From NCBI GenBank assembly GCA_016872875.1, contig VGYW01000025.1:1-35646 (forward strand): 35,646 nucleotides of DNA, written 5' to 3'. This document shows positions 7,555 through 15,863 of this stretch, piece by piece. The notes under the pieces were generated by a model that was not told the DNA's origin, did not search any database, and saw nothing but the letters and a program-made list of their open reading frames with translations. This DNA comes from Planctomycetota bacterium. Lineage in GTDB: Bacteria; Planctomycetota; PUPC01; DSUN01. Each line of letters starts with the position of its first letter. The stretch's first letter is position 1. Both the position numbers and the translations under genes were made by a program.

Positions 7555-8322
7555 ATGATAGGGCCAGAGCAGCAAGTGGCGGCCGGCGGCCCAGCGGAAC
7601 GGCGGAGCGGGCCCGGACGCTGGGGCCGCGCGGCTTTTGACGTTGCCTTTGGCATCTTGTTCCCACTCGCATGCTTCTTGCTCGATCCCTTCCTCTTCCG
7701 CGGGTGGTTCATGGGCGCGCCACCAAGGCTGATGCACTACAAGCTCCTGGCGTACGGTGGGGCAGGGCTCGGGATGTTGTCGCTTGCGCTGTGGCTTGCC
7801 GTGGGGCAGCGCTCGGGCCGATGGAGTGCCCTCTCATTCGGCGGGATGGCAGCCGCGGCGTTCATCGCGGCTGGGTTGGGGGTGATCCTCCTGCCGCTCA
7901 CGATCATGGGCCTTGTCGCCGGGATCGGCGTGCTCGGCTTCGTGCCGTTCGTTACCGCGTACGTCTACCTCCACAACGCGACCCAAGCGAACCGCTCTGC
8001 ACTTTGCAGGAGGCCGCCCAAGGCCACCGCCCCCTGGGCACTGGCGGGCGCGTTCGCGGTGCTGGGCGTTCCCGCGCTCGCACAATGGCGGACCAACGCC
8101 GTGGTGAGGGACTCCATTCAATCGGTCATTGATGGCGATGTGCATGAGCAGCGGGCGATCGACCGGCTCAAGTGGGCGCACACATGGGGCCTGGCAAACG
8201 TTGACCCCATCGTGAACGCCTACGCCAGAGAAGAGAAGCCGGCTCGCAAGGATGAGCTGGCACGGGCGTACACAGCGATAACCGGGGGAGACATCGAGGT
8301 ACGACGTAGAGAGATGGACTGA
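7555..8322 (+). CDS. Hypothetical membrane protein with four to five segments
   Basis: I do not recognise this 255-residue protein. It has a basic N-terminal tail of about 27 residues, then hydrophobic segments at about 28-46, 63-83, 94-138 (probably two) and 157-172, followed by a soluble C-terminal part of about 80 residues containing IDGDVHEQRAIDRLKWAH. The frame stays open upstream to 7330, but that stretch is made of the 7388-7526 repeat. The ATG at 7555 follows CAGGGGGGTG, a good ribosome site, and is preferred. The gene lies between oppositely oriented GTGACGC-type runs (7303 and 8371). Nothing indicates its function. Confidence 0.6.
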   Translation: MIGPEQQVAAGGPAERRSGPGRWGRAAFDVAFGILFPLACFLLDPFLFRGWFMGAPPRLMHYKLLAYGGAGLGMLSLALWLAVGQRSGRWSALSFGGMAAAAFIAAGLGVILLPLTIMGLVAGIGVLGFVPFVTAYVYLHNATQANRSALCRRPPKATAPWALAGAFAVLGVPALAQWRTNAVVRDSIQSVIDGDVHEQRAIDRLKWAHTWGLANVDPIVNAYAREEKPARKDELARAYTAITGGDIEVRRREMD

Positions 8323-8370
8323 CAACCACCAGCGCGGCCCGTGATACGGGTGATAAGGCCCGTCTTCTCT

Positions 8371-8393
8371 GGTCACGGGTCACGCGTCACGCG
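8371..8393. repeat. GTCACGCGTCAC-type run
   Basis: A short run of GTCACG units that is the reverse complement of the run at 7303-7335, so the two flank the membrane-protein gene as inverted repeats about 1 kb apart. It ends about 18 bp before the serpin start codon. Confidence 0.55.
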
Positions 8394-8410
8394 TTGTGAA
8401 AGGACTCACA

Positions 8411-9625
8411 ATGTGCGAGCGTCTGGGCCCGCTCACTGTCCTGTTTGTCGCAGCCTTCTCTGCCGGCTCGGCGCTTGCCGCGGATGCCCCATCGCGGGAC
8501 CAGGCCGCCCTTGCCGCGAGCAACAACGCCTTCGCGCTCGACCTCTACGCGCGGATCAGGGGCAAGGAGGGGAACCTGTTCTTCTCGCCTTACAGCATAT
8601 CGAGCGCGCTGGCGATGACCTATGCGGGCGCACGGGGCGAGACGGCGACGCAGATGGCGAAGGCACTCCACTTCGACCTGGAGGCGGCGAAGCTGCACGA
8701 GGCGTTCGGCCGCCTGACGACGGAGCTCAACGCCGCAGGGAAGAAATCGGAGTTCGAGCTCGCCGTGGCAAACGCCCTATGGGTCCAGCAGGGCTTCGAG
8801 CTGCTGAAGGAGTACCTGGACCTCACGAAGTCGGCCTACGGCGCCAGCCCGCACTTCGTGGACTTCGAGAAGGCGACCGAGGCGGCTCGCCAGACGATCA
8901 ACAAATGGGTGGAGGAGCAGACGCGCGACAAGATCAAGGAGTTGATTCCGAAGGGCATGCTGGGGGCGATGGCGCGCCTCGTGCTCACGAACGCCATCTA
9001 CTTCAAGGGGCGGTGGGCCTCCGAGTTCGCCAAGGACTTCACGAACGACGCCCCGTTCACCCTCGCGGGCGGCGAGAAGGTGAACGTGCCGACCATGCAT
9101 CAGATGAGCCAGTTCCCCCTCTTCGCGGGCGATGGCTTTCAGGCACTCGTGCTGCCCTACAGGGGCAACATCCTCTCGATGGCCATCCTGCTGCCCGCGA
9201 AGCACGACGGGTTGCCGGCCCTGGAGAAGGCGCTCTCCGCCGAGGCGCTCGCCAAGTGGCTCGCCGGGGCGCAGCCGCAACTGGTCGCAGTCGCTCTCCC
9301 CAAGTTCAAGGCCACGACGACCATCCTGCTGGCTGGGACGCTTCAGGGGATGGGCATGGCCGCCGCCTTCGGGCTCCCGCCCGCCGATTTCTCCGGGATG
9401 ACGGGCAAGAAGGACCTCTTCATCTCGCAGGTCATCCACAAGGCGTTCGTGGACGTGAACGAGACGGGCACGGAGGCCGCGGCAGCGACGGCGGTCATCA
9501 TGGAGGGCGGCGAGCCACCCAGGCCCGCCGCGTTCGTGGCTGACCGCCCCTTCCTCTTCCTGATCCGCGACAACCGCTCGGGCAGCATCCTCTTCATGGG
9601 GCGGCTGGTTAATCCGAAGGAGTGA
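8411..9625 (+). CDS. Secreted serpin (serine/cysteine protease inhibitor)
   Basis: A 404-residue protein with a signal peptide (residues 1-24, ending SALA) and a full-length serpin domain. Visible family signatures are NLFFSPYSISSALAM (55-69), VLTNAIYFKGRW (191-202), the gate and shutter segments, and the C-terminal FVADRPFLFLIRD (375-387). The reactive-loop hinge ETGTEAAAAT (351-360) is intact, with the small residues needed for loop insertion, so an inhibitory serpin is expected. Counting from the hinge puts P1 near Gly367, an unusual residue that gives no clear protease target; Met364 is an alternative if the loop is cut earlier. The ATG at 8411 follows AAAGGA at six bases; a GTG at 8396 is a less likely start. 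The gene ends shortly before a hairpin that separates it from the convergent binding-protein gene. Confidence 0.92.
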   Translation: MCERLGPLTVLFVAAFSAGSALAADAPSRDQAALAASNNAFALDLYARIRGKEGNLFFSPYSISSALAMTYAGARGETATQMAKALHFDLEAAKLHEAFGRLTTELNAAGKKSEFELAVANALWVQQGFELLKEYLDLTKSAYGASPHFVDFEKATEAARQTINKWVEEQTRDKIKELIPKGMLGAMARLVLTNAIYFKGRWASEFAKDFTNDAPFTLAGGEKVNVPTMHQMSQFPLFAGDGFQALVLPYRGNILSMAILLPAKHDGLPALEKALSAEALAKWLAGAQPQLVAVALPKFKATTTILLAGTLQGMGMAAAFGLPPADFSGMTGKKDLFISQVIHKAFVDVNETGTEAAAATAVIMEGGEPPRPAAFVADRPFLFLIRDNRSGSILFMGRLVNPKE

Positions 9626-9633
9626 TCGTGGAT

Positions 9634-9712
9634 TCGTGACGCGTGACCCGTGACCCGTGACAAGAGGGGAACAGGTCATTCTTGTCTGGTCACGCGTCAC
9701 GGGTCACGCGTC
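9634..9712. terminator. Long hairpin of GTGACGC units between convergent genes
   Basis: Arms at about 9634-9662 (GTGACGCGTGACCC units) and 9689-9712 (the complementary GTCACG units) enclose a 26-bp loop. It fills the gap between the serpin stop (9625) and the binding-protein stop (9717), a position suited to a two-way terminator. No T-run follows, so intrinsic termination is uncertain. Confidence 0.5.
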
Positions 9713-9716
9713 CAGA

Positions 9717-11231
9717 TCACTGCCCGGCATAGACTTCGGTTGCGATCCGGCGCTCCGCGGCCCGCAGCGCCTCCTCCGCCGTGGGCGTGGCGCCGGAGAG
9801 GTACTTCTGGAACTCCACCGCAAGTATCTCGGCGCACTGCCCCCAGTTGACAGGGTCGGGATAGGAGTAGCCCTTCTCCAGCGACTGGCCGAGGTCGCGG
9901 ATGCCCGCGGGGAGGTCGGGGCGGCGATACATTTCGCGGGTGACCGGCATCTTGCCGCCGCCCTTGAGCTCGCCAGGGCGGTGCGGGTCGCTCCAGCCCT
10001 TCGACACCGCGGTCTGGAAGCCATACGTGTCCGTGCAGAAGGTCTCGTAGCAGAAGTCCACCGCCTGACGGATGACTGGGGAGCACTTTGGGATGATGCA
10101 GCCGTAGGTGCAGACGAGCGAGCCCGCGGCCTGGGCGCCCGGCGTGGGCGCGATGCCGATCACCCCCTCGCCGTGGTCCTTCACCGCCCACAGGCCGCGG
10201 CTCTGCCAGTGGGGATACATGGCGGCTCGCAGCACGCGGAGGTCCTGCTCGATGCTCTCGGCCACCATGCAGTTCGGGCTGATGTAGCCCGCCTGGTGCC
10301 AGCGCTTGAGGGTCTCGAAGACCCTCACGGCTTCGGGGCTGGCGACGTCGGGGCGGCCCTTCTCGTCCACCACCCCGCGTCCCCCAGTGTAAGCACCCTC
10401 ACCCCTCCCCCCTCTCCCCTGGGGAGAGGGGAGGGTGAGGGTGCTTTTCTCCCCTGGGGAGAGGGAAAAGGGTGAGGGTGTCTTGTACGCGGCCAGGAGC
10501 GGGAGGTAGCAGTTCTGGGCGAAGAAGCCGCCCTGGGCGAAGACCATCGCCAGGGGCGCCACCGCCACGCCGCTGTGGGTGAGGCCCTTGAGCTTCTCGC
10601 AGACGGCCTCCACCTCCTCCCAGGTCTGGGGCGGGCGCTCGATCCCGCGCTCCTTGAAGAAGAGCTTGTTGTAGTTGAGGGCCAGCACCTCGCCCATCCA
10701 GGGGAGCTCGTAGAGGTTTGTCTGGCCGGTCTGAGGGTCCTTGCGGGAGCAGCCGCCGAAGAAGGCGGGCACGAAGCCGGCCAGTTGCTCGGGCGTGAGG
10801 TAGTCGCGGACGTTGATGATCAGGCTGCGGCGGGCGGGGTCGGGGGTCGCCCAGTTGTAGTCAATGAACGGGTGGATTTCCTCATCCGCCCAGGCCACCA
10901 CCACGTCGTACTTCGTCTTGCCCTGGAGCGCCCAGAGGAGGAGCACGCTGTTGAGGCTGCCCTCGGGGATGACGCTGTGGAGGATTCTCACCTTGCCGGG
11001 GTGCGCTTCCTCGTAGCGCCGGAGGGTCTCCTCCCAGGGGAACTCATCCATCTGCCACGATGCGATTCCGATGCGGATAGTGGCGGCAGCGGCCTCGGCC
11101 CCTCGCCCGCCGCCTGTGCCCTGCCCGAGCACGGCCCGCAACTGCTCGAGCGGCGTCACGTCCCAGAGCATCTCCGCCGCGCTCACCAGCACGATCAGCA
11201 CCACCGCCCCAAGGCAGAACCATCGCAGCAT
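9717..11231 (-). CDS. ABC transporter sugar-binding protein with an in-frame repeat insertion
   Basis: A 504-residue extracellular solute-binding protein (family 1 type). It has an N-terminal hydrophobic segment (residues 5-20) serving as signal or anchor, then the usual two-lobed features: IRIGIASWQMDEFPWEETLRRYEEAHPGKVRI (start of lobe 1, described by positions 52-83), the hinge region ELPWMGEVLALNYNKLFF, and TWEEVEAVCEKL. About 30 residues near 250-282 (starting TPSPFSLSPGEK and including LPSPQGRGGRGEGAYT) do not belong to the fold. They are encoded by a palindromic element at 10392-10481 that keeps the frame open. The gene is last in the importer cluster and is parted from the permeases by the transposase island. 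Whether the product remains functional is unknown. The ATG at 11231 has only a weak GA-rich ribosome site. Confidence 0.8.
   Translation of the reverse strand: MLRWFCLGAVVLIVLVSAAEMLWDVTPLEQLRAVLGQGTGGGRGAEAAAATIRIGIASWQMDEFPWEETLRRYEEAHPGKVRILHSVIPEGSLNSVLLLWALQGKTKYDVVVAWADEEIHPFIDYNWATPDPARRSLIINVRDYLTPEQLAGFVPAFFGGCSRKDPQTGQTNLYELPWMGEVLALNYNKLFFKERGIERPPQTWEEVEAVCEKLKGLTHSGVAVAPLAMVFAQGGFFAQNCYLPLLAAYKTPSPFSLSPGEKSTLTLPSPQGRGGRGEGAYTGGRGVVDEKGRPDVASPEAVRVFETLKRWHQAGYISPNCMVAESIEQDLRVLRAAMYPHWQSRGLWAVKDHGEGVIGIAPTPGAQAAGSLVCTYGCIIPKCSPVIRQAVDFCYETFCTDTYGFQTAVSKGWSDPHRPGELKGGGKMPVTREMYRRPDLPAGIRDLGQSLEKGYSYPDPVNWGQCAEILAVEFQKYLSGATPTAEEALRAAERRIATEVYAGQ
10392..10481. repeat. Palindromic CTCTCCCCTGGGGAGAG element inside a coding sequence
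   Basis: The first part (10392-10445) is an almost perfect 54-bp palindrome with arms reading AGCACCCTCACCC outward and the centre CTCCCCTGGGGAG. A partial second copy follows to about 10481. It lies inside the binding-protein gene and adds about 30 residues without a stop or frameshift. Such low-complexity palindromes are normally intergenic. Confidence 0.8.
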
Positions 11232-11270
11232 CTTCTCTCTCGCTCGGTTCTCACACGCACGGGGAGCACT

Positions 11271-12705
11271 GCCGTCCCTTCGGGACTGGGCCGGGGACGT
11301 CCCTCACTCCGGCGGCTAAAGCCGCCGGCAACCCACTACCGTCCCTATGGGACGAGGACGCCTGGAGTCGCCTGCCCTGTTCTTCGTCCCAAAGGGACGG
11401 CAGTCGGTGGCCGGCGGCTTCAGCCGCCGGAAGGCCACCCAGTCCCGCAGGGACGACAGAACAATTCTGTGTCCCAACGGGACAGCAGTCGGTGGCCGGC
11501 GGCTTCAGCCGCCGGAAGGCCGGCCCCCCACACCCAGTCCCGCAGGGACGGCAGAACACTTCTGTGTCCCAACGGGACAGCAGTCGGTTGCCGGCGGCTT
11601 CAGCCGCCGGAAGGCCGGCCCCCCACACCCAGTCCCGCAGGGACGGCAGAACACTTCTGTGTCCCAACGGGACAGCAGTCGGTTGCCGGCGGCTTCAGCC
11701 GCCGGAAGGCCGGCCCCCCACACCCAGTCCCGCAGGGACGACAGAACTCTAGCCCCAGACGTAGCGCTCATCATAGCTGATGCCATGCCTCTTGAGCAAC
11801 GCGATGAACTCCTGCTTGAAATCCACCTTCTTGTGGTGCTCTTCCTGGTCCCGGATGTAGGCGAGCAACTTCGGCAGGGTGGAAGGCGAAACGGTGAAAG
11901 CGGCGTAGTTCTGCTGCCAGTACACGTCGTTGAACTCGGGGAACGTCTCGTGCATCCACTTGGAGGAGTTGCCCTTGATGAGCTGGACGAAGCTGGCGAT
12001 GGCGAGCTTCGGGGTGCCCAGGCAGGCGAGATGAACGTGGTCCAGGGTTCCGTTCGCCGCGAGGAGGCGGCCATTCACGTTGCGGATGATCCCGCCGATA
12101 TACTCCCAGAGACGTGGCCGGAGCTCCTCCTTCAGGCGGGGCACCCGTTCCTTGGTTGAGAAGACGACGTGATAGAGGAGATTTGTGTACGACATCCTGC
12201 GCTCCTTGCGCTTGTGATCCCCCCGTCTGCCGTCCCTTTGGGACGAAGACCTCTTCCGTCCCTACGGGACTGGGCCGGGGGCGGCCGCGGTCCGGCGGCT
12301 GAAGCCGCCGGCAACCCACTGCCGTCCCTTTGGGACGAAGACCTCTTCCGTCCCTACGGGACTGGGCCGGGGGCGGCCGCGGTCCGGCGGCTGAAGCCGC
12401 CGGCAACCCACTGCCGTCCCTTTGGGACGAAGACCTCTTCCGTCCCTACGGGACTAGCCTGGGGGCGGCCGCGGTCCGGCGGCTGAAGCCGCCGGCAACC
12501 CACTGCCGTCCCTTTGGGACGAAGGCCTCTTCCGTCCCTACGGGACTAGCCTGGGGGCGGCCGCGGTCCGGCGGCTGAAGCCGCCGGCAACCCACTGCCG
12601 TCCCTTTGGGACGAAGGCCTCTTCCGTCCCTACGGGACTGGGCCGGGGGCGGCCGCGGTCCGGCGGCTGAAGCCGCCGGCAACCCACTGCCGTCCCTACG
12701 GGACG
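11271..12705. mobile_element. REP/REPIN-like island around an IS200-type transposase
   Basis: The island consists of a left repeat array (11271-11746), a transposase gene (11749-12195) and a right array (12231-12705). The repeat unit contains two palindromes: GTCCCTTCGGGAC (with varied centre) and CCGGCGGCTGAAGCCGCCGG. In the right array five units recur at exactly 92 bp (12231, 12323, 12415, 12507, 12599, with an end piece at 12691). In the left array units run in the opposite orientation at 95 bp (11471, 11566, 11661), with a shorter step from 11396 and one unit in the other orientation at 11271-11362. The arrays reach to within 3 bp of the transposase stop and 36 bp of its start. This layout matches RAYT transposases with REP elements. 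Confidence 0.85.
11749..12195 (-). CDS. tnpA: IS200/IS605-type Y1 transposase (RAYT-like TnpA)
   Basis: A 148-residue protein of normal length for a Y1 HUH single-strand transposase. It starts MSYTNLLYHVVFSTKER, the usual first strand. The HUH motif is His53-Val-His55 (LDHVHLACLG), and the catalytic helix has Tyr113 in AYIRDQEEHH with Gln117 and His120 in the expected places. The enzyme cuts and joins single-stranded DNA at hairpins. It appears intact: ATG at 12195 follows AAGGAG at six bases. It is flanked closely by inverted arrays of palindromic units, which are its likely substrates. It lies between the permease gene at 12785 and the binding-protein gene at 11231, splitting what would otherwise be one uptake operon. 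Confidence 0.93.
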   Translation of the reverse strand: MSYTNLLYHVVFSTKERVPRLKEELRPRLWEYIGGIIRNVNGRLLAANGTLDHVHLACLGTPKLAIASFVQLIKGNSSKWMHETFPEFNDVYWQQNYAAFTVSPSTLPKLLAYIRDQEEHHKKVDFKQEFIALLKRHGISYDERYVWG

Positions 12706-12726
12706 AAGAATGCGAGCTTCCCCTTT

Positions 12727-12763
12727 TGTCCCTCAGGTCCCTGTCGTCCCTTTGGTCCCTTTC
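12727..12763. repeat. GTCCCTTTGG-type tandem run
   Basis: Four degenerate GTCCCT units in a row directly after the permease stop codon side and the right REP array. A similar run is at 31044-31080 before the AEC transporter gene. Confidence 0.55.
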
Positions 12764-12784
12764 GGATCAGACGGAAGGTGCGGC

Positions 12785-13651
12785 CTATGCCTTCAGCGCC
12801 CCGGCCGAGAGGCCGCGGACGAAGTACTTCTGGAGGAGGATGAAGATGAGGACAATTGGGAGAAACGAAAGGAGCACCGTGGCAAAGAGGACGCCGCTGT
12901 TGAAGAGGCCCCACTGGCCCCTGAGCATGGTGATCCCCACGGGCAGGGTGCGCACCTCCTCGGTGGAGGTGAAGGTGAGGGCGAAGAGGAACTCGTTCCA
13001 GATGCCCAGGAGGGTGAGGATGGCGCAGGCGGCCAACCCGTTGCGGCCTATCGGCACCATGACCTCCCAGAAGACCCGCCATGTGCCAGCCCCGTCAATC
13101 ATCGCGGCGTCAACAAGGTCCTGCGGGATCGAGGCGAAGACGTTTCGCATGATGAAGATGACCAGGAGCAGGTTCCCCGCAGTGTAGGCGGTCAGAAGGC
13201 CCACGAGCTTGTCGTAGAGCCGCAGCTTGAACATCAGCTCGTACTGGCCGATGAGCGTGACCTCGCCGGGGATCATGATGGTCAGCAGCAGGAGCGTAAA
13301 GAGGGTCTTGTTGCCCGCGAAGCGGAACTGGGCGAAGCCGTAGGCCGCCAGCGAGCCGACGAGGAGCGAGAGAAACGTGCCCGCCATCGCGAGGTAGACG
13401 GTGTTGAAGTAGTAGGTGGGCAGGCCGGAGAGCTTGTCGGCGATCTTGCGGTAGTTGTCGAGGGTCACGTGCTGGCGGGCCGGCTTCTCCACCTCGTAGT
13501 GCTGCCAGGGCCAGACGTTGCCGCGTTGGATTTCGAGGTGCGGCTTGAGCGAGCCGCAAACGACCCACGCGAAGGGCAGCACGCTTAGGAGCGCCACCCC
13601 CAGCAGGATGATCCACAGCGTGGCCGAGACCTTCCTGCTTTCCACGAGCAC
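12785..13651 (-). CDS. Carbohydrate ABC importer permease (MalG type), module 1
   Basis: A 288-residue inner-membrane permease with six segments, the first at about residues 10-30. The cytoplasmic EAA loop is present as DLVDAAMIDGAGTWRVFW, the contact point for the ATPase. The MalG-type C-terminal half follows. The open frame extends upstream to 13756 through the GGATG hairpin, which cannot be original coding sequence. A GTG at 13651 preceded by GAGGGG is preferred as start; a second GTG two codons later is possible. It would pair with the MalF-type gene at 13787-14743. No ATPase gene is present nearby. Confidence 0.87.
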   Translation of the reverse strand: MLVESRKVSATLWIILLGVALLSVLPFAWVVCGSLKPHLEIQRGNVWPWQHYEVEKPARQHVTLDNYRKIADKLSGLPTYYFNTVYLAMAGTFLSLLVGSLAAYGFAQFRFAGNKTLFTLLLLTIMIPGEVTLIGQYELMFKLRLYDKLVGLLTAYTAGNLLLVIFIMRNVFASIPQDLVDAAMIDGAGTWRVFWEVMVPIGRNGLAACAILTLLGIWNEFLFALTFTSTEEVRTLPVGITMLRGQWGLFNSGVLFATVLLSFLPIVLIFILLQKYFVRGLSAGALKA

Positions 13652-13691
13652 TGCGATTCCCCTCAATGCGGCCGTTGACTGTAACCAAGGG

Positions 13692-13762
13692 GGATGATTG
13701 GATGGGTGGATGAATGGATGATTGTCTGACACCCATCCACCCATCCATTCATCCATTCATCC
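13692..13762. repeat. GGATG-type hairpin between permease genes
   Basis: Same family as 4653-4719: a run of GGATG units, a short loop TTGTCTGACA, and a run of CATCC units. It is preceded by AACCAAGGGGGAT. It fills the gap between the two permease genes of module 1 and could weaken or stop read-through inside the operon. Confidence 0.7.
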
Positions 13763-13786
13763 GCGCACGGGTTCCGGACCAACGAG

Positions 13787-14743
13787 CTACTCCACGGGTC
13801 GGTTCAGCTTGCGGACGAGGAGGCTGATGGCGAAGATGAAGAGCGCCAGGGCGTAGGCCAGGGCCGAGGCGTAGCCGAGCTGGAACTTGCCGTAGCGAAA
13901 CGCCAGGTTGTAGAGGCGCATGACGTAGGTGAGGGTGGAGTCCTCCGGCCCGCCGGCGGTCATGATGAAGGGCTGGCCGAAGAGCTTGAAGGCGCCGATA
14001 AGGCTCAGGAGCACCACCAGGTAGATGGTTGGGGAGAGCTGGGGGAGCGTGATGTTCCAGAAGCGGCGCCAACTGCCCGCACCGTCCACCACGGCGGCCT
14101 CGTAGAGCTCCTCGGGGATGCGCTGGAGGCCGACGAGGAAGAGGATGATGTTGACGCCGATGCCGTTCCAGAGGCACATGAGTGCGATGGCGAGCATGGC
14201 CCAACGGCTGTCGGCGAGCACGCCGCCCTCGGGCACGGCGGCGAGCGGCCCTATGCCGAGGAACGCGGTGGCGCGGTTCACGGCGCCGAGCGTCCCCTCC
14301 AGCATCTTGTGAGCCAGGCCGAAGGCGGGGTTGTAGAAGAGCGTCCACATCACCGCGCTCACGGCCAGGCTCACGACTACTGGTGTGAAGATGGCGGTGC
14401 GGAGCGCCACGGCGCCGCGCCGAAGTCGGTTGAGCATCATGGCCACCAGGAGCGCGAGCACCACGTAGGGCGGCACAAAGACCGCGGTGAAGTAGAGCGT
14501 GTGCCAGAAGGGCGCGCGGTTCTGCGGCTCGGTGGCCAGCCGCGCGTAGTTCTCGAGCCCGACGAATCGGGCGGAATCCGGCTCCAGGATCGAGTAGTCG
14601 AAGAACGACAGGTAGAACGACCGGGCGATGGGGTAGACGATCATCAGGGCGAACAGGAGAAGTGCAGGGAGGATGTAGAGCAGCCCCTTGCGGTGGTGTC
14701 GCCGCCGCCAGAGGGGGAGGCTCCTGCTCGCGATGCTGCCCAT
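13787..14743 (-). CDS. Carbohydrate ABC importer permease (MalF type), module 1
   Basis: A 318-residue permease. After a basic N-terminus (RRRHHRKG) the first membrane segment (about residues 20-40) is LLYILPALLLFALMIVYPIA, typical of UgpA/MalF-type sugar permeases. The EAA loop is ELYEAAVVDGAGSWRRFW, about 80 residues from the C-terminus. Six segments are expected. The ATG at 14743 is chosen, with AGAGAAG upstream; a TTG at 14764 is in frame but inside the repeat-derived region. Its partner is the MalG-type permease at 12785-13651. Confidence 0.88.
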   Translation of the reverse strand: MGSIASRSLPLWRRRHHRKGLLYILPALLLFALMIVYPIARSFYLSFFDYSILEPDSARFVGLENYARLATEPQNRAPFWHTLYFTAVFVPPYVVLALLVAMMLNRLRRGAVALRTAIFTPVVVSLAVSAVMWTLFYNPAFGLAHKMLEGTLGAVNRATAFLGIGPLAAVPEGGVLADSRWAMLAIALMCLWNGIGVNIILFLVGLQRIPEELYEAAVVDGAGSWRRFWNITLPQLSPTIYLVVLLSLIGAFKLFGQPFIMTAGGPEDSTLTYVMRLYNLAFRYGKFQLGYASALAYALALFIFAISLLVRKLNRPVE

Positions 14744-14763
14744 GTGTCTTCTCTTGCTCTTCA

Positions 14764-14873
14764 ATCGTCCTCGTCCTCGTCCTTCGTCCTCGTCCTCGAC
14801 TCTTGCCTACAGGTGAAGGGAATCGAGGACGAGGGACGAGCACGAGGGACGAGGACGAGGGACGAGGACGATC
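14764..14873. repeat. GAGGAC-type hairpin between importer modules
   Basis: The left arm is a run of CGTCCT units and the right arm a longer run of GAGGAC units, with a loop of about 30 bases. It fills the gap between the stop of the MalG-type gene (14877) and the start of the MalF-type gene (14743), thus separating importer module 2 from module 1. Confidence 0.7.
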
Positions 14874-14876
14874 GGA

Positions 14877-15716
14877 CTATTTGACCGCGCCCATAGTCAT
14901 GCCTTTGGTGATCTGGGCTTGGAAGATGAGGAAAACGACCAGAACGGGCAGAGCGGCCAGGAAGAGGCCGGCGGAGAGCAACGGGACGTTGGTGGTGTAC
15001 TCTCCCCGCAGGGTCGCCACGCCGACCATGAGGGTGCGCGCGCTGTCGTCCTTCAGGATCAGGAGGGCCAGCAGGAGCTCGTTCCACATCCAGAGGAAGT
15101 TGAAGATGCCAAGGGTGACGAGCGCGGGGCGGCCAATGGGCACCATGACGCGCCAGAGGATCTGGAGGTGGCCCGCGCCGTCCACCTGCGCCGCCTCGAC
15201 GAGCTCGTGGGGCACCGATCGGAAATAGGAGGCCATCAGGTAGGTGCCGAACGGCGTGGCGAGGGTGACGTAGACGAGGATGAGGCCGATGTGCCTGTTA
15301 AGGAGGCCCATGCGCATGAGCATCGAGTGGAGCGGAATAATGATGACCTGTGGCGCGATGACCATCGAGGCGAGGATGCCCAGGAACATCGCCCGCCGCC
15401 CCGGGAACCGCAGGTGCGAGAGCGCGTAGCCGGACAGCGCGCACACGCCCCACGAGAGGAGGACACCGAAGACGACGACGACGGCGGAGTTGCCCACGTA
15501 GCGGCCGACCTTCCCGAAGGTCCAGGCATTCGAGAAGTTCTCGAGCGTTGGGCGGCTCGGCAGGCCGTAGCGATTGAAGAGGTATTCCTTGCGCGACTTC
15601 AGCGCCGTCGAGAGCATGAAGCACAGCGGGTAGATCGTCGTCGCGCTCACGCAGGCGAGCGCCAGGAAGATGGCGAGGCGGCCAAGGCGGAGGGGACGAC
15701 GACGATCTACACGCAT
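14877..15716 (-). CDS. Carbohydrate ABC importer permease (MalG type), module 2
   Basis: A 279-residue permease with six expected membrane segments, the first at residues 13-33. The EAA loop is ELVEAAQVDGAGHLQILW, and the following MVPIGRPALVTLGIFNFLWMW stretch is characteristic of MalG-type proteins (given here by its first residues only: positions about 200-220). The ATG at 15716 follows TAGGTCCC, a modest ribosome site. It is likely co-transcribed with the MalF-type gene at 15864-16736, although a 147-bp gap with a hairpin lies between them. Confidence 0.88.
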   Translation of the reverse strand: MRVDRRRPLRLGRLAIFLALACVSATTIYPLCFMLSTALKSRKEYLFNRYGLPSRPTLENFSNAWTFGKVGRYVGNSAVVVVFGVLLSWGVCALSGYALSHLRFPGRRAMFLGILASMVIAPQVIIIPLHSMLMRMGLLNRHIGLILVYVTLATPFGTYLMASYFRSVPHELVEAAQVDGAGHLQILWRVMVPIGRPALVTLGIFNFLWMWNELLLALLILKDDSARTLMVGVATLRGEYTTNVPLLSAGLFLAALPVLVVFLIFQAQITKGMTMGAVK

Positions 15717-15745
15717 GGGGGACCTACCCTTGCTCGTTCGATGGA

Positions 15746-15831
15746 TTCACACGGACGAACACGGACAAGCACGGACCCGAATGGCAGTCCCCCAGGGCCG
15801 CGCGTCCATGTCCGTCCGTGTGTGTCCGTGC
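15746..15831. repeat. ACACGGAC-type hairpin between permease genes
   Basis: The left arm is a run of CACGGAC units and the right arm a run of GTCCGTG units (TGTCCGTCCGTGTGTGTCC), with a loop of about 35 bases containing CCCCCAGGG. It sits between the two permease genes of module 2. Confidence 0.68.
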
Positions 15832-15863
15832 CATTGCCGTCTCCCCGCCGCCCGGCGGGCTGG

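Noticed and set aside
12231..12705. CRISPR array at the exact 92-bp repeat
   Set aside because: The whole 92-bp unit is repeated with almost no variation, so there are no unique spacers. It fits REP-like units around tnpA.
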